Assembly (NCBI GenBank): GCA_038114465.1
Contig: JAYNQW010000001.1
Span: 186,001 to 250,000 of the forward strand
Direction of reading: 5' to 3'
DNA length: 64,000 bases
Source of the DNA: CALINB01 sp938045325
Lineage (GTDB): Bacteria > Pseudomonadota > Alphaproteobacteria > Rhodospirillales > CALINB01
Positions 26,733 to 35,436 of the stretch are shown one piece after another (position 1 is the stretch's first letter; each line of letters opens with the position of its first letter). A program made the translations under genes and the position numbers. A model generated the notes under the pieces. The model worked only from the letters and a program-made list of their open reading frames with translations. It was not told the DNA's origin and did not search any database.

Positions 26733-27149
26733 ATGCCGAACGCCACCATTGTGAAAATCGACGAAATCGAGACCGTCGAACGGGGCAACGGGGTCAAGTC
26801 GACGCCGCTGATCACCAAGGGCGTTTACAACGACACCCTGATCACCACCGGCATCACGACATTTCCGCCGGGCAACGAGGTGCCGTTTCATTCCCATAAC
26901 TGCGATGAGCAGGTCACCATCCTCGAGGGCGAGGGCGTTTGCGAGGTCGAGGGCGAAGAGCCGGTCGCGGTGAAGCAATACGACACGACCTATATTCCGA
27001 AGGGCAAGTCCCACCGCTTCGTCGCACCCGACGATAAGTCGCTGAAGATTTTATGGATCTATACGACCGACATTGTCACACGGACGTTTAGTGAATCAGG
27101 GCAAACGGTCGAGCACCTTTCCGGCAACGACCTCATTATTGATAAGTAA
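26733..27149 (+). CDS. Cupin-domain protein
   Basis: A 138-residue single-cupin protein. Metal-binding motif 1 is seen as H53-S-H55 with Glu59 (PFHSHNCDEQ), and motif 2 as PKGKSH with His94. Such small cupins act as dioxygenases, isomerases, or sensors bound to metal. The ATG at 26733 is used because GGGAGAA precedes it; an in-frame opening 72 bases upstream overlaps the preceding gene. It sits between the amidohydrolase and the ketopantoate-reductase-like pair, 8 bases before the next gene. Confidence 0.87.
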   Translation: MPNATIVKIDEIETVERGNGVKSTPLITKGVYNDTLITTGITTFPPGNEVPFHSHNCDEQVTILEGEGVCEVEGEEPVAVKQYDTTYIPKGKSHRFVAPDDKSLKILWIYTTDIVTRTFSESGQTVEHLSGNDLIIDK

Positions 27150-27157
27150 AATTAACC

Positions 27158-28210
27158 ATGAGCATTAAAGATAAAAAAATCGCCATGCTCGGTGCCGGCG
27201 CGATTGGATCATGCGTCGGTGCCGACTTCACCAAGGCCGGACTCGACGTCACGATCATCGATCAGTGGCCCGCGCACGTCGAATACATGAAGGAAAAAGG
27301 TCTCGACATCACGCTACCGGACGAGCATTTGCAAATTCCGGTCAAGGCTTGGCATTTGTGCGAGCTTGCCGAACACATGCCCGAATTTGATTGCGTGTTC
27401 ATGGCGGTTAAGTCCTACGATACCCGTTGGCTGGCCACCTTGATCGAGCCCTATCTTAAAGAAGACGGTTATTTCATCGGCCTGCAAAACGGCATGAATA
27501 ATCCGACCATCGTCGACGTGGTCGGCAAGGAACGCACCATCGGCGCCTGTGTCGAGCTATCCGCCGATATGTTCCAGGGCCCCGGCCTCGTCAAGCGCGA
27601 CACAACGCGCCCCGGTACCTGGTTCGGGTTGGGCGAACTGGACGGCTCCACAACAGACCGCCTGCTTGAAGCGAAAGAGATTATGGAATCCGTTGCCACC
27701 ATCACGCTCACCGACAACATCGAGGGCGCGAAGTGGACCAAGCTGATTGCCAACACCATGACCATGGGGCCCATCGGCATCACCGGCATGAAGAACTGGG
27801 ACGCGCGCGAACTGCCAGGCATGTCCGATATCGCCGTGCAGCTAGGGCGCGAATCCCTCGAGGTCGGCATCGCGCTCGGTTATCAAATCGAGCCGATCTT
27901 CGGCATGACGGCGGAAGAGTTCGCCGGCGCTTCTGACGAAACCCTGATTAAAACCATGCGCAAGCTACAAGAACACACCGGCAAGCACTCCATCACCACG
28001 TCGATCATGGATTATAAAAAGGGACGTAAAAGCGAGATGTCGCTGATCAACGGTTTGGTCGCCAAGGAAGGCAAGCGTCTCGGCATTCCCGTGACTCACA
28101 ACGCCGCGGTGACGGAAGTCGACCGCCGCCTCAACGACAAAGAAATTGAGCTCGATCCGGCAAACTTTGGTCTCCTTAAATCGTTAATCGAATCGATTCC
28201 CAATCGGTAG
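27158..28210 (+). CDS. Ketopantoate-reductase-like oxidoreductase, copy 1
   Basis: A 350-residue NAD(P)-dependent 2-dehydropantoate 2-reductase-family protein. The dinucleotide motif GAGAIG is at residues 12-17, and the catalytic-site Lys185/Asn189 (KWTKLIAN) matches the K176/N180 spacing of E. coli PanE. The C-terminal ApbA domain follows. At 350 residues it is longer than typical PanE (~300). Given its neighbours it more likely reduces a 2-oxo acid in the cassette's pathway than ketopantoate. It is nearly abutted by a paralogue. Confidence 0.88.
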   Translation: MSIKDKKIAMLGAGAIGSCVGADFTKAGLDVTIIDQWPAHVEYMKEKGLDITLPDEHLQIPVKAWHLCELAEHMPEFDCVFMAVKSYDTRWLATLIEPYLKEDGYFIGLQNGMNNPTIVDVVGKERTIGACVELSADMFQGPGLVKRDTTRPGTWFGLGELDGSTTDRLLEAKEIMESVATITLTDNIEGAKWTKLIANTMTMGPIGITGMKNWDARELPGMSDIAVQLGRESLEVGIALGYQIEPIFGMTAEEFAGASDETLIKTMRKLQEHTGKHSITTSIMDYKKGRKSEMSLINGLVAKEGKRLGIPVTHNAAVTEVDRRLNDKEIELDPANFGLLKSLIESIPNR

Positions 28211-28211
28211 C

Positions 28212-29261
28212 GTGAGCGTTCAACATCAAAAAATTGCCATCCTCGGCACCGGCTCCATTGGCTCATGCGTCGGCGCCGACTTAACGCGCGCCGGTCTTGA
28301 CGTAACCCTGATTGATCAGTGGCCCGAGCACGTTGAGGCCATGAAGGCTAAAGGCGTCACTATCCAGTTTCCCGATGAAGATGTGAATGTGCCCGTAACA
28401 GCCTGGCATCTTTGTGAGCTCGCCGAACACATGCCGACATTCGATATCGTATTTTTGTGTTTTAAATCGAACGACACGAAATGGGCCTGCGCGTTGATCG
28501 AGCCTTATCTTAAAGAAGACGGCGTTCTCGTCGGTTTGCAAAACGGCATGAACAACGAAATGATCGCCGGCATTGTCGGACGTGGGCGCACCGTCGGTGC
28601 CGTCGTCGAGCTGTCCGGCGAAATGTTCACGCCGGGGCTCGTGCAGCGCGACACGACATACGAAAAAACCTGGTTCGGTCTGGGCGAGCTTGATGGCTCG
28701 ATCACGCCGCGGCTGAAAGACGTTCAAGAAATTATGCAAAACGTCGCGCGCATCGATCTCACGGAAAACATCGAAGGGGCGAAGTGGACCAAGCTTGTCG
28801 CCAATACCATGTTGATGGGCCTCACCGGCTTGCTCGGCTTGAAAACTTGGGAGGCCTCTCAACTGCCGGGCATGAAAGAACTCGCTATTCAGGCGGGCCG
28901 TGAGTCCGTCGCCGTCGGCAAGGCACTGGGATATTCACTTGAGCCCGTGTTCGGCATGAACGCGGACGAATTTGCAGGGGCGACCGATGAGGTTTTACTC
29001 AATGCCATGAACACGCTGCTTGGTCATATCGGCAAAAACGCGACGACGGCCGCCATTCACGATCACATCAAGGGTCGGCAAAGCGAAATGTCGCATATCA
29101 CCGGCGTCGTCGCCGAAAAAGGCCAAGAATTTGGTATTGCCACACCGGTCAACACGGCCTCTACGGCACTGGATAAGCGTATCAATGAAGGCACGCTCGA
29201 CATGGACCCGTCCAATTTCGGCTTGCTGAAATCCATGGTCGAATCGTTGCCGAACCGCTAA
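28212..29261 (+). CDS. Ketopantoate-reductase-like oxidoreductase, copy 2
   Basis: A 349-residue paralogue of the preceding gene; 68 of the first 100 aligned residues are identical by my count. It retains GTGSIG at 12-17 and Lys184/Asn188. It starts at GTG one base after the first copy's stop with no visible ribosome site, so translation is probably coupled. Tandem retention of two divergent copies suggests different substrates or a heteromer. It ends the cassette. Confidence 0.87.
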   Translation: MSVQHQKIAILGTGSIGSCVGADLTRAGLDVTLIDQWPEHVEAMKAKGVTIQFPDEDVNVPVTAWHLCELAEHMPTFDIVFLCFKSNDTKWACALIEPYLKEDGVLVGLQNGMNNEMIAGIVGRGRTVGAVVELSGEMFTPGLVQRDTTYEKTWFGLGELDGSITPRLKDVQEIMQNVARIDLTENIEGAKWTKLVANTMLMGLTGLLGLKTWEASQLPGMKELAIQAGRESVAVGKALGYSLEPVFGMNADEFAGATDEVLLNAMNTLLGHIGKNATTAAIHDHIKGRQSEMSHITGVVAEKGQEFGIATPVNTASTALDKRINEGTLDMDPSNFGLLKSMVESLPNR

Positions 29262-29273
29262 ACAACTCCCATC

Positions 29274-31163
29274 ATGTTGCACATCAACGATCTCAGCTAT
29301 CGAATCGGCGGACGCCTATTGTTTGACGGCGCATCCGTGCATGTACCGAAGGGCCATAAGGTTGGGCTGGTCGGGCGGAACGGCACCGGCAAAACAACAT
29401 TGTTTCGAATGATTTTGGATGAGGTCGCGCCGGACGGTGGCAGTATTCGCCTTGCCGGGCGCACACGAATCGGCTGTATCGCACAAGAAGCGCCGAGCGG
29501 CGAAGCGAGCCTGCTCGAAACCGTGCTCGCCGCCGATACGGAATTAGCCGCTCTCACAAAAGAGGCCGAAACCGCGAACGACCCAAACCGCATTGCGGAA
29601 ATCCACACCCGTCTTGCCGACATCGATGCCCACACCGCCACCGCCCGCGCGGCCGCCATTTTGGCCGGCCTCGGTTTCGATGAGGCGGGCCAAGCACGCG
29701 CGTGTTCTGAATTTTCCGGTGGCTGGCGCATGCGTGTTGCGCTGGCCGGTACGTTGTTTGCGCGGCCCGATCTCCTGTTGCTCGATGAGCCGACCAATCA
29801 TCTTGATCTTGAGGCGACGCTGTGGCTTGAAAATTACCTTTCGACATGGCCGGGCACATTGATCGTCATCAGCCACGACCGGGATCTATTAAACCGCGCC
29901 GTCGATACGATCGTGCATCTGCATAACCAAAAGCTCACCCGTTATGCCGGCGGCTATGACCGCTTTGAGCGCACCCGGCGCGAAAACTTGAGCCGGCAAG
30001 CCGCCTTGCACAGCAAACAATTGGACGAGCAGCGACGCATCCAAACGTTTGTCGACCGCTTCCGCGCCAAGGCGACCAAAGCACGCCAAGCACAAAGCCG
30101 GCTTAAGATGCTGGCGCGCATGGAGCCCATCGCCAGCGTGATGGAAGAGCGCACGACGACATTCACTTTCCCCAACCCGACTGATTTATCGCCGCCCTTG
30201 ATTGCGATGGATCGCGTGACCATTGGTTATGATGACAAGCCGGTGCTTTCCGGTCTCGATTTACGCATTGATCACGACGACCGCATCGCGCTTTTGGGCG
30301 CGAACGGTAACGGCAAGTCGACGCTGATGAAACTTCTTGCGGCACGTCTAAAACCGATGGACGGCAAGGTAACGAAATCGAGCAAACTGAAAATCGGCTA
30401 CTTCGCTCAGCACCAGGCGGATGAACTGAACCTTTCTTCGACACCGCTCGAAACCCTCACCCAGCGCCTGGAGATGACGACCGAAAGCAAGGTGCGCGCG
30501 CACCTCGGCCGCTTCGGTTTCGGCGCCGACAAAGCGGAGACCAAGATTGGCGATCTGTCGGGCGGGGAAAAGGCGCGCTTGCTGTTTTGCCTGATGAGTA
30601 TTGAGGCGCCGCATATTCTGCTGCTCGATGAGCCGACCAACCATCTCGATGTCGACGCCCGCGAAGCCCTCGTGCAAGGGTTAAATGCTTATGAGGGCAC
30701 GGTCATTTTAGTAAGCCATGATACTCATTTGATTAAATTAATCAGTGACCGTTTGTGGCTGATCGATGACGGCCGATGCGAACCATTCGACGGCGACCTC
30801 GACGACTACCGCCGTCTTTTACTCGATCAAGCGCGGCAAAGAAGACGCGAGAGTAAAACCGAAAAATCGAATGGGCATGCGGATAAGATCGATAAAAAAG
30901 CCGAACGCCAGGAACGCGCCCGGGCTCGCGAGCAAACCGCGGGCTTTCGCAAAAAGGCGCAAGCCGCCGAGCATAAACTCGAAAAACTGAGCCAACAAAA
31001 AACCGAGATCGAGCAACAACTGGCCGACCCGTCATTATATGAAGGTCACAGTCATGATCTGCGTGCACTGAACATGAAATTGGCCGATGTCGAAAAGGCT
31101 ATGGAAGCGGCGGAACAAGATTGGATGAACGCGGAAGAAAAACTCGCCGCGTCACAATCTTAA
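29274..31163 (+). CDS. ABC-F family ATPase (Uup/YheS type)
   Basis: A 629-residue soluble protein with two ABC nucleotide-binding domains and no membrane helices. Walker A motifs are GRNGTGKTT (near residue 36) and GANGNGKST (near residue 344). The ABC signatures are FSGGW and LSGGEKA, and Walker B motifs are LLLLDEPTNHLD in both halves. A coiled-coil Lys/Glu-rich C-terminus (about 520-629) follows. ABC-F proteins act on the ribosome or in DNA repair (Uup). It begins 12 bases after the reductase pair and is conserved widely, so it need not belong to that cassette. Confidence 0.93.
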   Translation: MLHINDLSYRIGGRLLFDGASVHVPKGHKVGLVGRNGTGKTTLFRMILDEVAPDGGSIRLAGRTRIGCIAQEAPSGEASLLETVLAADTELAALTKEAETANDPNRIAEIHTRLADIDAHTATARAAAILAGLGFDEAGQARACSEFSGGWRMRVALAGTLFARPDLLLLDEPTNHLDLEATLWLENYLSTWPGTLIVISHDRDLLNRAVDTIVHLHNQKLTRYAGGYDRFERTRRENLSRQAALHSKQLDEQRRIQTFVDRFRAKATKARQAQSRLKMLARMEPIASVMEERTTTFTFPNPTDLSPPLIAMDRVTIGYDDKPVLSGLDLRIDHDDRIALLGANGNGKSTLMKLLAARLKPMDGKVTKSSKLKIGYFAQHQADELNLSSTPLETLTQRLEMTTESKVRAHLGRFGFGADKAETKIGDLSGGEKARLLFCLMSIEAPHILLLDEPTNHLDVDAREALVQGLNAYEGTVILVSHDTHLIKLISDRLWLIDDGRCEPFDGDLDDYRRLLLDQARQRRRESKTEKSNGHADKIDKKAERQERARAREQTAGFRKKAQAAEHKLEKLSQQKTEIEQQLADPSLYEGHSHDLRALNMKLADVEKAMEAAEQDWMNAEEKLAASQS

Positions 31164-31172
31164 ATCATTGCC

Positions 31173-31610
31173 TTAACGCCCAACCGTCGCCTTACCTTCG
31201 CCGCCAAATAGGGTCGCAAAGTATCCGATGATACCGCCGACCACGGCGCCCTCTAGGGTGAACCAAAACGGCGACTGTAAATATCCGCCCTCGCCGAACG
31301 TCACCGTCATGACCATCGCCATGGTATCGTAAGCGAAAAACGTCAGCACGAAATTCATCCACGCACCCAAAACCGGGGCACGAAACCACCACGGCATCGG
31401 CAGGCGCAAAATGGGATGCTCGGTGAAAACACCAAACACGCCGATAATCGCCCCCATGGTCGTGTACCAAAGCAGCACGCCCCAGCGAATGAACCAATCA
31501 ATTTCGGGAACAAATATGGGCAGGGCGACAAACCCAATCAGGCCGACCACGAGGCCGACACCCTTGCCGACCGTTATGCGCGTTACCAGCGACGGTTTTT
31601 GCAATTCCAT
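31173..31610 (-). CDS. Small integral membrane protein, unknown
   Basis: A 145-residue protein with four strongly hydrophobic segments (about residues 14-34, 41-60, 78-99 and 116-137), many aromatic residues and no recognised domain. The start at 31610 has GGAGG at ideal spacing and is preferred over the 4-residue longer form. It stands on the minus strand after a small secreted-protein gene, converging with the ABC-F gene. Function is unknown. Confidence 0.65.
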   Translation of the reverse strand: MELQKPSLVTRITVGKGVGLVVGLIGFVALPIFVPEIDWFIRWGVLLWYTTMGAIIGVFGVFTEHPILRLPMPWWFRAPVLGAWMNFVLTFFAYDTMAMVMTVTFGEGGYLQSPFWFTLEGAVVGGIIGYFATLFGGEGKATVGR

Positions 31611-31694
31611 CGGTACCTCCATCCTTGAGACTCAACTCTTCAGAATTATCCTATGGTAGACCGTAAATAAGGACTTTGATTTGAATCAATCTCA

Positions 31695-31991
31695 TTAATC
31701 AGGCACATCGTCGGGCGGGGGTATCATGTTGAGAATTTTATCAGGCCAGTCGCCGGATGGCGGTATTATGGCTTCGACACATATTGCCCGGGAGAGATAT
31801 TGGATCGCAGCCAAACATCGTTCCATCGACGGCATTTCGCTGGCGTGCGCCATATCAGTGTTCGGCAACAAAACCATAAAGACAGCCTTTTCGCCGGGCT
31901 TAGCGTGAGGCACGCCCTCAACATGCTCTGCGCGGGCAACGCCGATCATAAAAACACTTAACACATACGCTGCACATAGCCGACGAAACAT
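31695..31991 (-). CDS. Small predicted secreted protein, unknown
   Basis: A 98-residue ORF with an N-terminal signal-like sequence (MFRRLCAAYVLSVFMIGVARA, likely cleaved after ARA), a short mature part with two cysteines and a proline/aspartate-rich end (MIPPPDDVPD). An AGGA-like site precedes the ATG by 6 bases. No family was recognised. It is short and lone, between the HIT gene and a membrane-protein gene on the same strand, so it may be lineage-specific. Confidence 0.45.
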   Translation of the reverse strand: MFRRLCAAYVLSVFMIGVARAEHVEGVPHAKPGEKAVFMVLLPNTDMAHASEMPSMERCLAAIQYLSRAICVEAIIPPSGDWPDKILNMIPPPDDVPD

Positions 31992-32094
31992 CTTGGTCCT
32001 GCTTTCAATCGCAGCACAAAATGATTCCAGGAGATGGTAGATTAGTGCCCGTGGTCAATTCTCAATATGATCTGGATCAATTGATTGCAGGCCG

Positions 32095-32475
32095 TTACCG
32101 GGAAATCATCGGTCCGGTATCGCGGCCGGCAAAGATGTGCAAGTGAAAATGGTGCACTTCCTGGTGCGCTTCGGGGCCGTGGTTGGCGAGAATGCGAAAC
32201 CCCCGCTCGACGGCGCCCTCAGCACCCCGCGCGACTTCACCGGCAGCGCGGACAAATCCGGCGATTTCCGCGTCGCTCGCATTGCGGGAAAAATCCTCAA
32301 ACGAAATATATTTTCCTTTCGGAATAACGAGAACATGGGTTGGTGCCTGCGGGTTAATGTCTTTAAACGCCAACGCGTGATCGTTCTCGTAAACCTTGTC
32401 GCAAGGAATTTCACCGCGCAGGATTTTTGCAAAGATATTATCGTCTTCGTACGCTTTCGGAAGAGGTGGTGCCAT
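32095..32475 (-). CDS. HIT-family nucleotide-binding protein
   Basis: A 126-residue histidine-triad protein. The signature HHFHLHIFAG places the triad at His109, 111 and 113, and the core is otherwise full length. Hint-type HIT proteins hydrolyse adenosine phosphoramidates. The start at 32475 is used because AGAGGA sits 8 bases upstream; the open frame extends 17 residues further without support. It is at the 3' end of the his cluster, a common place for it in alphaproteobacteria. Confidence 0.92.
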   Translation of the reverse strand: MAPPLPKAYEDDNIFAKILRGEIPCDKVYENDHALAFKDINPQAPTHVLVIPKGKYISFEDFSRNASDAEIAGFVRAAGEVARGAEGAVERGFRILANHGPEAHQEVHHFHLHIFAGRDTGPMISR

Positions 32476-32491
32476 GTCAATTTTCCTCTCG

Positions 32492-32821
32492 CTATTTTTT
32501 GCGCGACCGCTTTTCTTCAATTCCACTCACACCTTCCCGTCGCGCGAGTTCGGCCCAAATCTGGTCGGGCTCGATTTGCTTCGATGCCCATAACACCAGC
32601 AAATGATATAAAAGATCGGCGCTTTCCGATACGACCCTTTCATCGGTTTCCGAACGCGCGGCCTGGATGACTTCAAGCGCCTCTTCTTTAATCTTCGCGC
32701 AGATTTTCTCGTTTCCTTCGGCAAACAATTTTGCCGTGTAGGACGATTGTGCATCCGCGCCACGGCGGCTTTTGATCGTCGCGAACAACCGTTCAAGAAT
32801 CTCAACTTCGTTTTCACTCAT
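32492..32821 (-). CDS. hisE: Phosphoribosyl-ATP pyrophosphatase
   Basis: A 109-residue MazG-fold enzyme catalysing the second step of histidine synthesis (PR-ATP to PR-AMP). The four-helix core with SYTAKLFAEGNEKICAKIKEEALEVI and the ESADLLYHLLVLWA helix is clear. It is a stand-alone HisE; hisI is not in this window. It lies between hisF and the HIT gene in the minus-strand his block. Confidence 0.95.
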   Translation of the reverse strand: MSENEVEILERLFATIKSRRGADAQSSYTAKLFAEGNEKICAKIKEEALEVIQAARSETDERVVSESADLLYHLLVLWASKQIEPDQIWAELARREGVSGIEEKRSRKK

Positions 32822-32830
32822 GGCGTTTCC

Positions 32831-33604
32831 TCAAACATCGCGAACAGCGATTCCGGCTTCACGCATGTGCGCTTTCGCTTCAGCAATGGTATAGGTGCCG
32901 AAGTGAAAAATCGAGGCCGCAAGAACGGCGGATGCATGCCCTTCGGTAACGCCCTCGACGAGATGATCGAGATTGCCGACGCCGCCCGAGGCGATCACCG
33001 GAATCGAGACCGCATCGGCGATTGCGCGGGTCAAAGGAATGTTAAAGCCAACCTTGGTGCCGTCCCGATCCATCGAAGTTAATAATATTTCGCCGGCGCC
33101 GTAAGACATCATGCGCTCGGCCCATTGAACCGCATCGATACCGGTTTCCTTGCGCCCGCCATGGGTAAACACTTCAAACTTATCATCGGCCCCAGATTCG
33201 TTTGTCGATTTTGCGTCGATCGCAATAACAATACATTGGCTGCCGAACTTTTCGGCCGCCTCTTTCACAAATTCCGGATTGTGAACCGCGGCCGTGTTGA
33301 TCGATACCTTATCGGCGCCGGCCAGCAATAATTTACGAATATCGTCTGTCGTGCGCACACCGCCGCCGACGGTGAGCGGCATGAAGCACTGCTCCGCCGT
33401 ATGACCAACCACATCGTAAATGGTTTCGCGGTTTTCGTGCGATGCGGTGATGTCGAGAAACGTCAGTTCATCCGCGCCCGCGGCATCGTAAACCTTAGCC
33501 TGTTCCACCGGATCGCCGGCATCCACTAAATCGATGAAGTTGACTCCCTTGACGACACGACCGCAATCGACATCGAGACAGGGAATGATACGTACTTTCA
33601 ACAT
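32831..33604 (-). CDS. hisF: Imidazole glycerol phosphate synthase, cyclase subunit
   Basis: A 257-residue beta/alpha-barrel protein that uses ammonia from HisH to make IGP and AICAR. The catalytic aspartates Asp11 (IIPCLDVD) and Asp130 (IVIAIDAK) are at canonical positions, and the phosphate loops GGGVRT and VIASGGVG are present. The start at 33604 places MLKVRIIPCLDV at the N-terminus, as usual; a longer frame adds 25 unsupported residues. It is preceded by hisA, 4 bases away. Confidence 0.98.
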   Translation of the reverse strand: MLKVRIIPCLDVDCGRVVKGVNFIDLVDAGDPVEQAKVYDAAGADELTFLDITASHENRETIYDVVGHTAEQCFMPLTVGGGVRTTDDIRKLLLAGADKVSINTAAVHNPEFVKEAAEKFGSQCIVIAIDAKSTNESGADDKFEVFTHGGRKETGIDAVQWAERMMSYGAGEILLTSMDRDGTKVGFNIPLTRAIADAVSIPVIASGGVGNLDHLVEGVTEGHASAVLAASIFHFGTYTIAEAKAHMREAGIAVRDV

Positions 33605-33608
33605 GACA

Positions 33609-34337
33609 CTAAGCGGCTTCCAACAGAGCAACGGCGTCTTTCGGATCAACGCTGCCATCATAAACGGCGCGTCCGGCAATCACGCCTTCAAGCTTGCCCT
33701 CACCGATTACTTTAATGTTTTTCAAATCGTCCATGGACGACACGCCGCCCGACGCAATCACGGGTATTGAAATCGCGCCGGCAAGCTCGACGGTCGCATC
33801 GATGTTCGGTCCTTCCATCGCGCCATCACGCGAAATGTCGGTAAAAATAATTGCAGCAACACCGGCGTCTTCGAACTGCCGGGCGAGATCGAGTGGCGCG
33901 ATTGAAGACGTTTCCGCCCAGCCCTCGACGGCGACGAAACCATCCTTGGCGTCGATACCGACGGCAATGCGGCCCGGAAACTGGCGGCAAGCGGCCCTGA
34001 CCAGCGCCGGGTCCTTTAAGGCCGCAGTACCCAAAATCACCCGAGCGATTCCAGCCTCGAGCCACATGGAAATCGTTGAAATGTCTCGGATTCCGCCGCC
34101 CAGCTCCACTTTCATTCCGGTAGCGGAAAGAATGGAATCGACGGCATTTTTATTCACTGGCTTGCCCTCGAAGGCACCGTTGAGATCGACCACATGCAGC
34201 CACGAACAACCCGCCGCTGCAAACGTCCGCGCCTGGGCCGCCGGGTCGTCGCCATACACGGTCGCCTGATCCATCTCGCCACGCAGCAAACGAACGCACT
34301 GACCGTCTTTCAAATCGATTGCCGGGAAAAAAATCAT
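33609..34337 (-). CDS. hisA: ProFAR isomerase
   Basis: A 242-residue barrel enzyme (phosphoribosylformimino-5-aminoimidazole carboxamide ribotide isomerase), fourth step of histidine synthesis. The catalytic Asp8 (FFPAIDLKDG) and a second Asp in IAVGIDAKDG are visible, with GGGIRD and ASGGVSS phosphate loops. The ATG at 34337 overlaps the hisH stop (ATGA). A GTG three codons earlier is less likely. Confidence 0.98.
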   Translation of the reverse strand: MIFFPAIDLKDGQCVRLLRGEMDQATVYGDDPAAQARTFAAAGCSWLHVVDLNGAFEGKPVNKNAVDSILSATGMKVELGGGIRDISTISMWLEAGIARVILGTAALKDPALVRAACRQFPGRIAVGIDAKDGFVAVEGWAETSSIAPLDLARQFEDAGVAAIIFTDISRDGAMEGPNIDATVELAGAISIPVIASGGVSSMDDLKNIKVIGEGKLEGVIAGRAVYDGSVDPKDAVALLEAA

Positions 34338-34975
34338 GGCCGCCACTTCAAAAAGTTAGTGATGAACTGCAGGCCCATGGCCTGACTTTTTTCCGGATGG
34401 AATTGTGTCGCGATGATGTTGTCCATGCCGATTGCCGCCGTGATGGCACCGCCGTAATCAACAGTCGCAACGATATTGTTTTCATCCGTACACTCAAACC
34501 CGAACGAATGCACAAAATAGGCATGCGTGCCGGACGCGATGCTATCGAACATGGCGTGCGGTTTTTTAATCGCGAGATCGTTCCAGCCCATGTGTGGAAT
34601 TTTTAGTGTCCCGTCGTTTGGTTTAATCGGCACGACTTCGCCGGGAATCCAGCCGAACCCTTTGTAAGTTCCGTGCTCATATCCCGTATCGGCCAACAAT
34701 TGCATGCCGACGCAAATGCCCATAAACGGTTTCGATTTTTTACGTACCTCATCTTCAAGTGCATCGATCATACCGGGCAAGGCCTCGAGGCCGCTTTTGC
34801 AATCGCCGAACGCACCGACGCCTGGCAAGACAATCCGTTCGGCAGCGCGCACAGCTTCGGGGTCTGCGGTCACATGAACGGGCTTGTTTAAGCCGGCTTC
34901 GCGGGCGGCCCGTTCAAACGCTTTTGCCGCCGAACGCAGGTTGCCCGAACCGTAATCGATGATGGCGATGCTCAT
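34334..34975 (-). CDS. hisH: Imidazole glycerol phosphate synthase, glutaminase subunit
   Basis: A 213-residue class I glutamine amidotransferase that feeds ammonia to HisF. The nucleophile is Cys88 in MGICVGMQLL, and the His-x-Glu pair is in TQFHPEKSQ near the C-terminus. The start at 34975 gives MSIAIIDYGSGN, the normal N-terminus. Its ATG overlaps the upstream DUF2628 gene's stop (34972), so the his genes here are translationally chained. Confidence 0.97.
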   Translation of the reverse strand: MSIAIIDYGSGNLRSAAKAFERAAREAGLNKPVHVTADPEAVRAAERIVLPGVGAFGDCKSGLEALPGMIDALEDEVRKKSKPFMGICVGMQLLADTGYEHGTYKGFGWIPGEVVPIKPNDGTLKIPHMGWNDLAIKKPHAMFDSIASGTHAYFVHSFGFECTDENNIVATVDYGGAITAAIGMDNIIATQFHPEKSQAMGLQFITNFLKWRP

Positions 34976-35376
34976 GAACGAAACGCCGACACCCAATGGG
35001 GATTGTTATCGAAGAAACGCCCCTCGGCGGCGGATACATTGTCGGCTGCTACAACGCCGAACTCTCGATAATTTTTATAAGCCAGCGACCGGCGATGAAG
35101 ATCATTACCGATGAAGCCGATGATGAGTGCGAACCCGACCGAGATCGCGCCCTGAATGAGCGTGTCGCTGGTCAGGGCCCGCACTGTCAAGCTGAGCGTG
35201 GCATTAGCGGCGATGATCACGACCGCCCAAAGCCACATCCGGTGCCATAGGGCCCACAGGCCGGTCAACAAAAATGCCGGCCAGCTAAAGCCTTCTTTAA
35301 TCAAGATTAGGCCGCGATCGGGATCCTTCAGCTCGCCCGCGCCCGCCCGTTTGATGTGAACTGTATAAATTCGCAT
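34972..35376 (-). CDS. DUF2628 membrane protein
   Basis: A 134-residue protein of the DUF2628 family: an N-terminal strand (MRIYTVHIKRA), the segment LILIKEGFSWPAFLLTGLWALWHRMW, then two further hydrophobic stretches near residues 51-73 and 77-95. Function is unknown. The family is regularly found between hisB and hisH in alphaproteobacteria, exactly as here. The start at 35376 is preferred over a slightly longer frame because it matches the family N-terminus. Confidence 0.85.
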   Translation of the reverse strand: MRIYTVHIKRAGAGELKDPDRGLILIKEGFSWPAFLLTGLWALWHRMWLWAVVIIAANATLSLTVRALTSDTLIQGAISVGFALIIGFIGNDLHRRSLAYKNYREFGVVAADNVSAAEGRFFDNNPHWVSAFRS

Positions 35377-35436
35377 GGCGTATAAATAAGACCGCAAAAA
35401 ATAAGTGTCTTCAGTATAAGGCTTCCTGACGGTGTC

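Noticed and set aside
32050..32094. Palindrome ATCAATTGAT downstream of the HIT gene
   Set aside because: It is not the FNR/FixK form TTGAT-N4-ATCAA and lies after a gene rather than before one.
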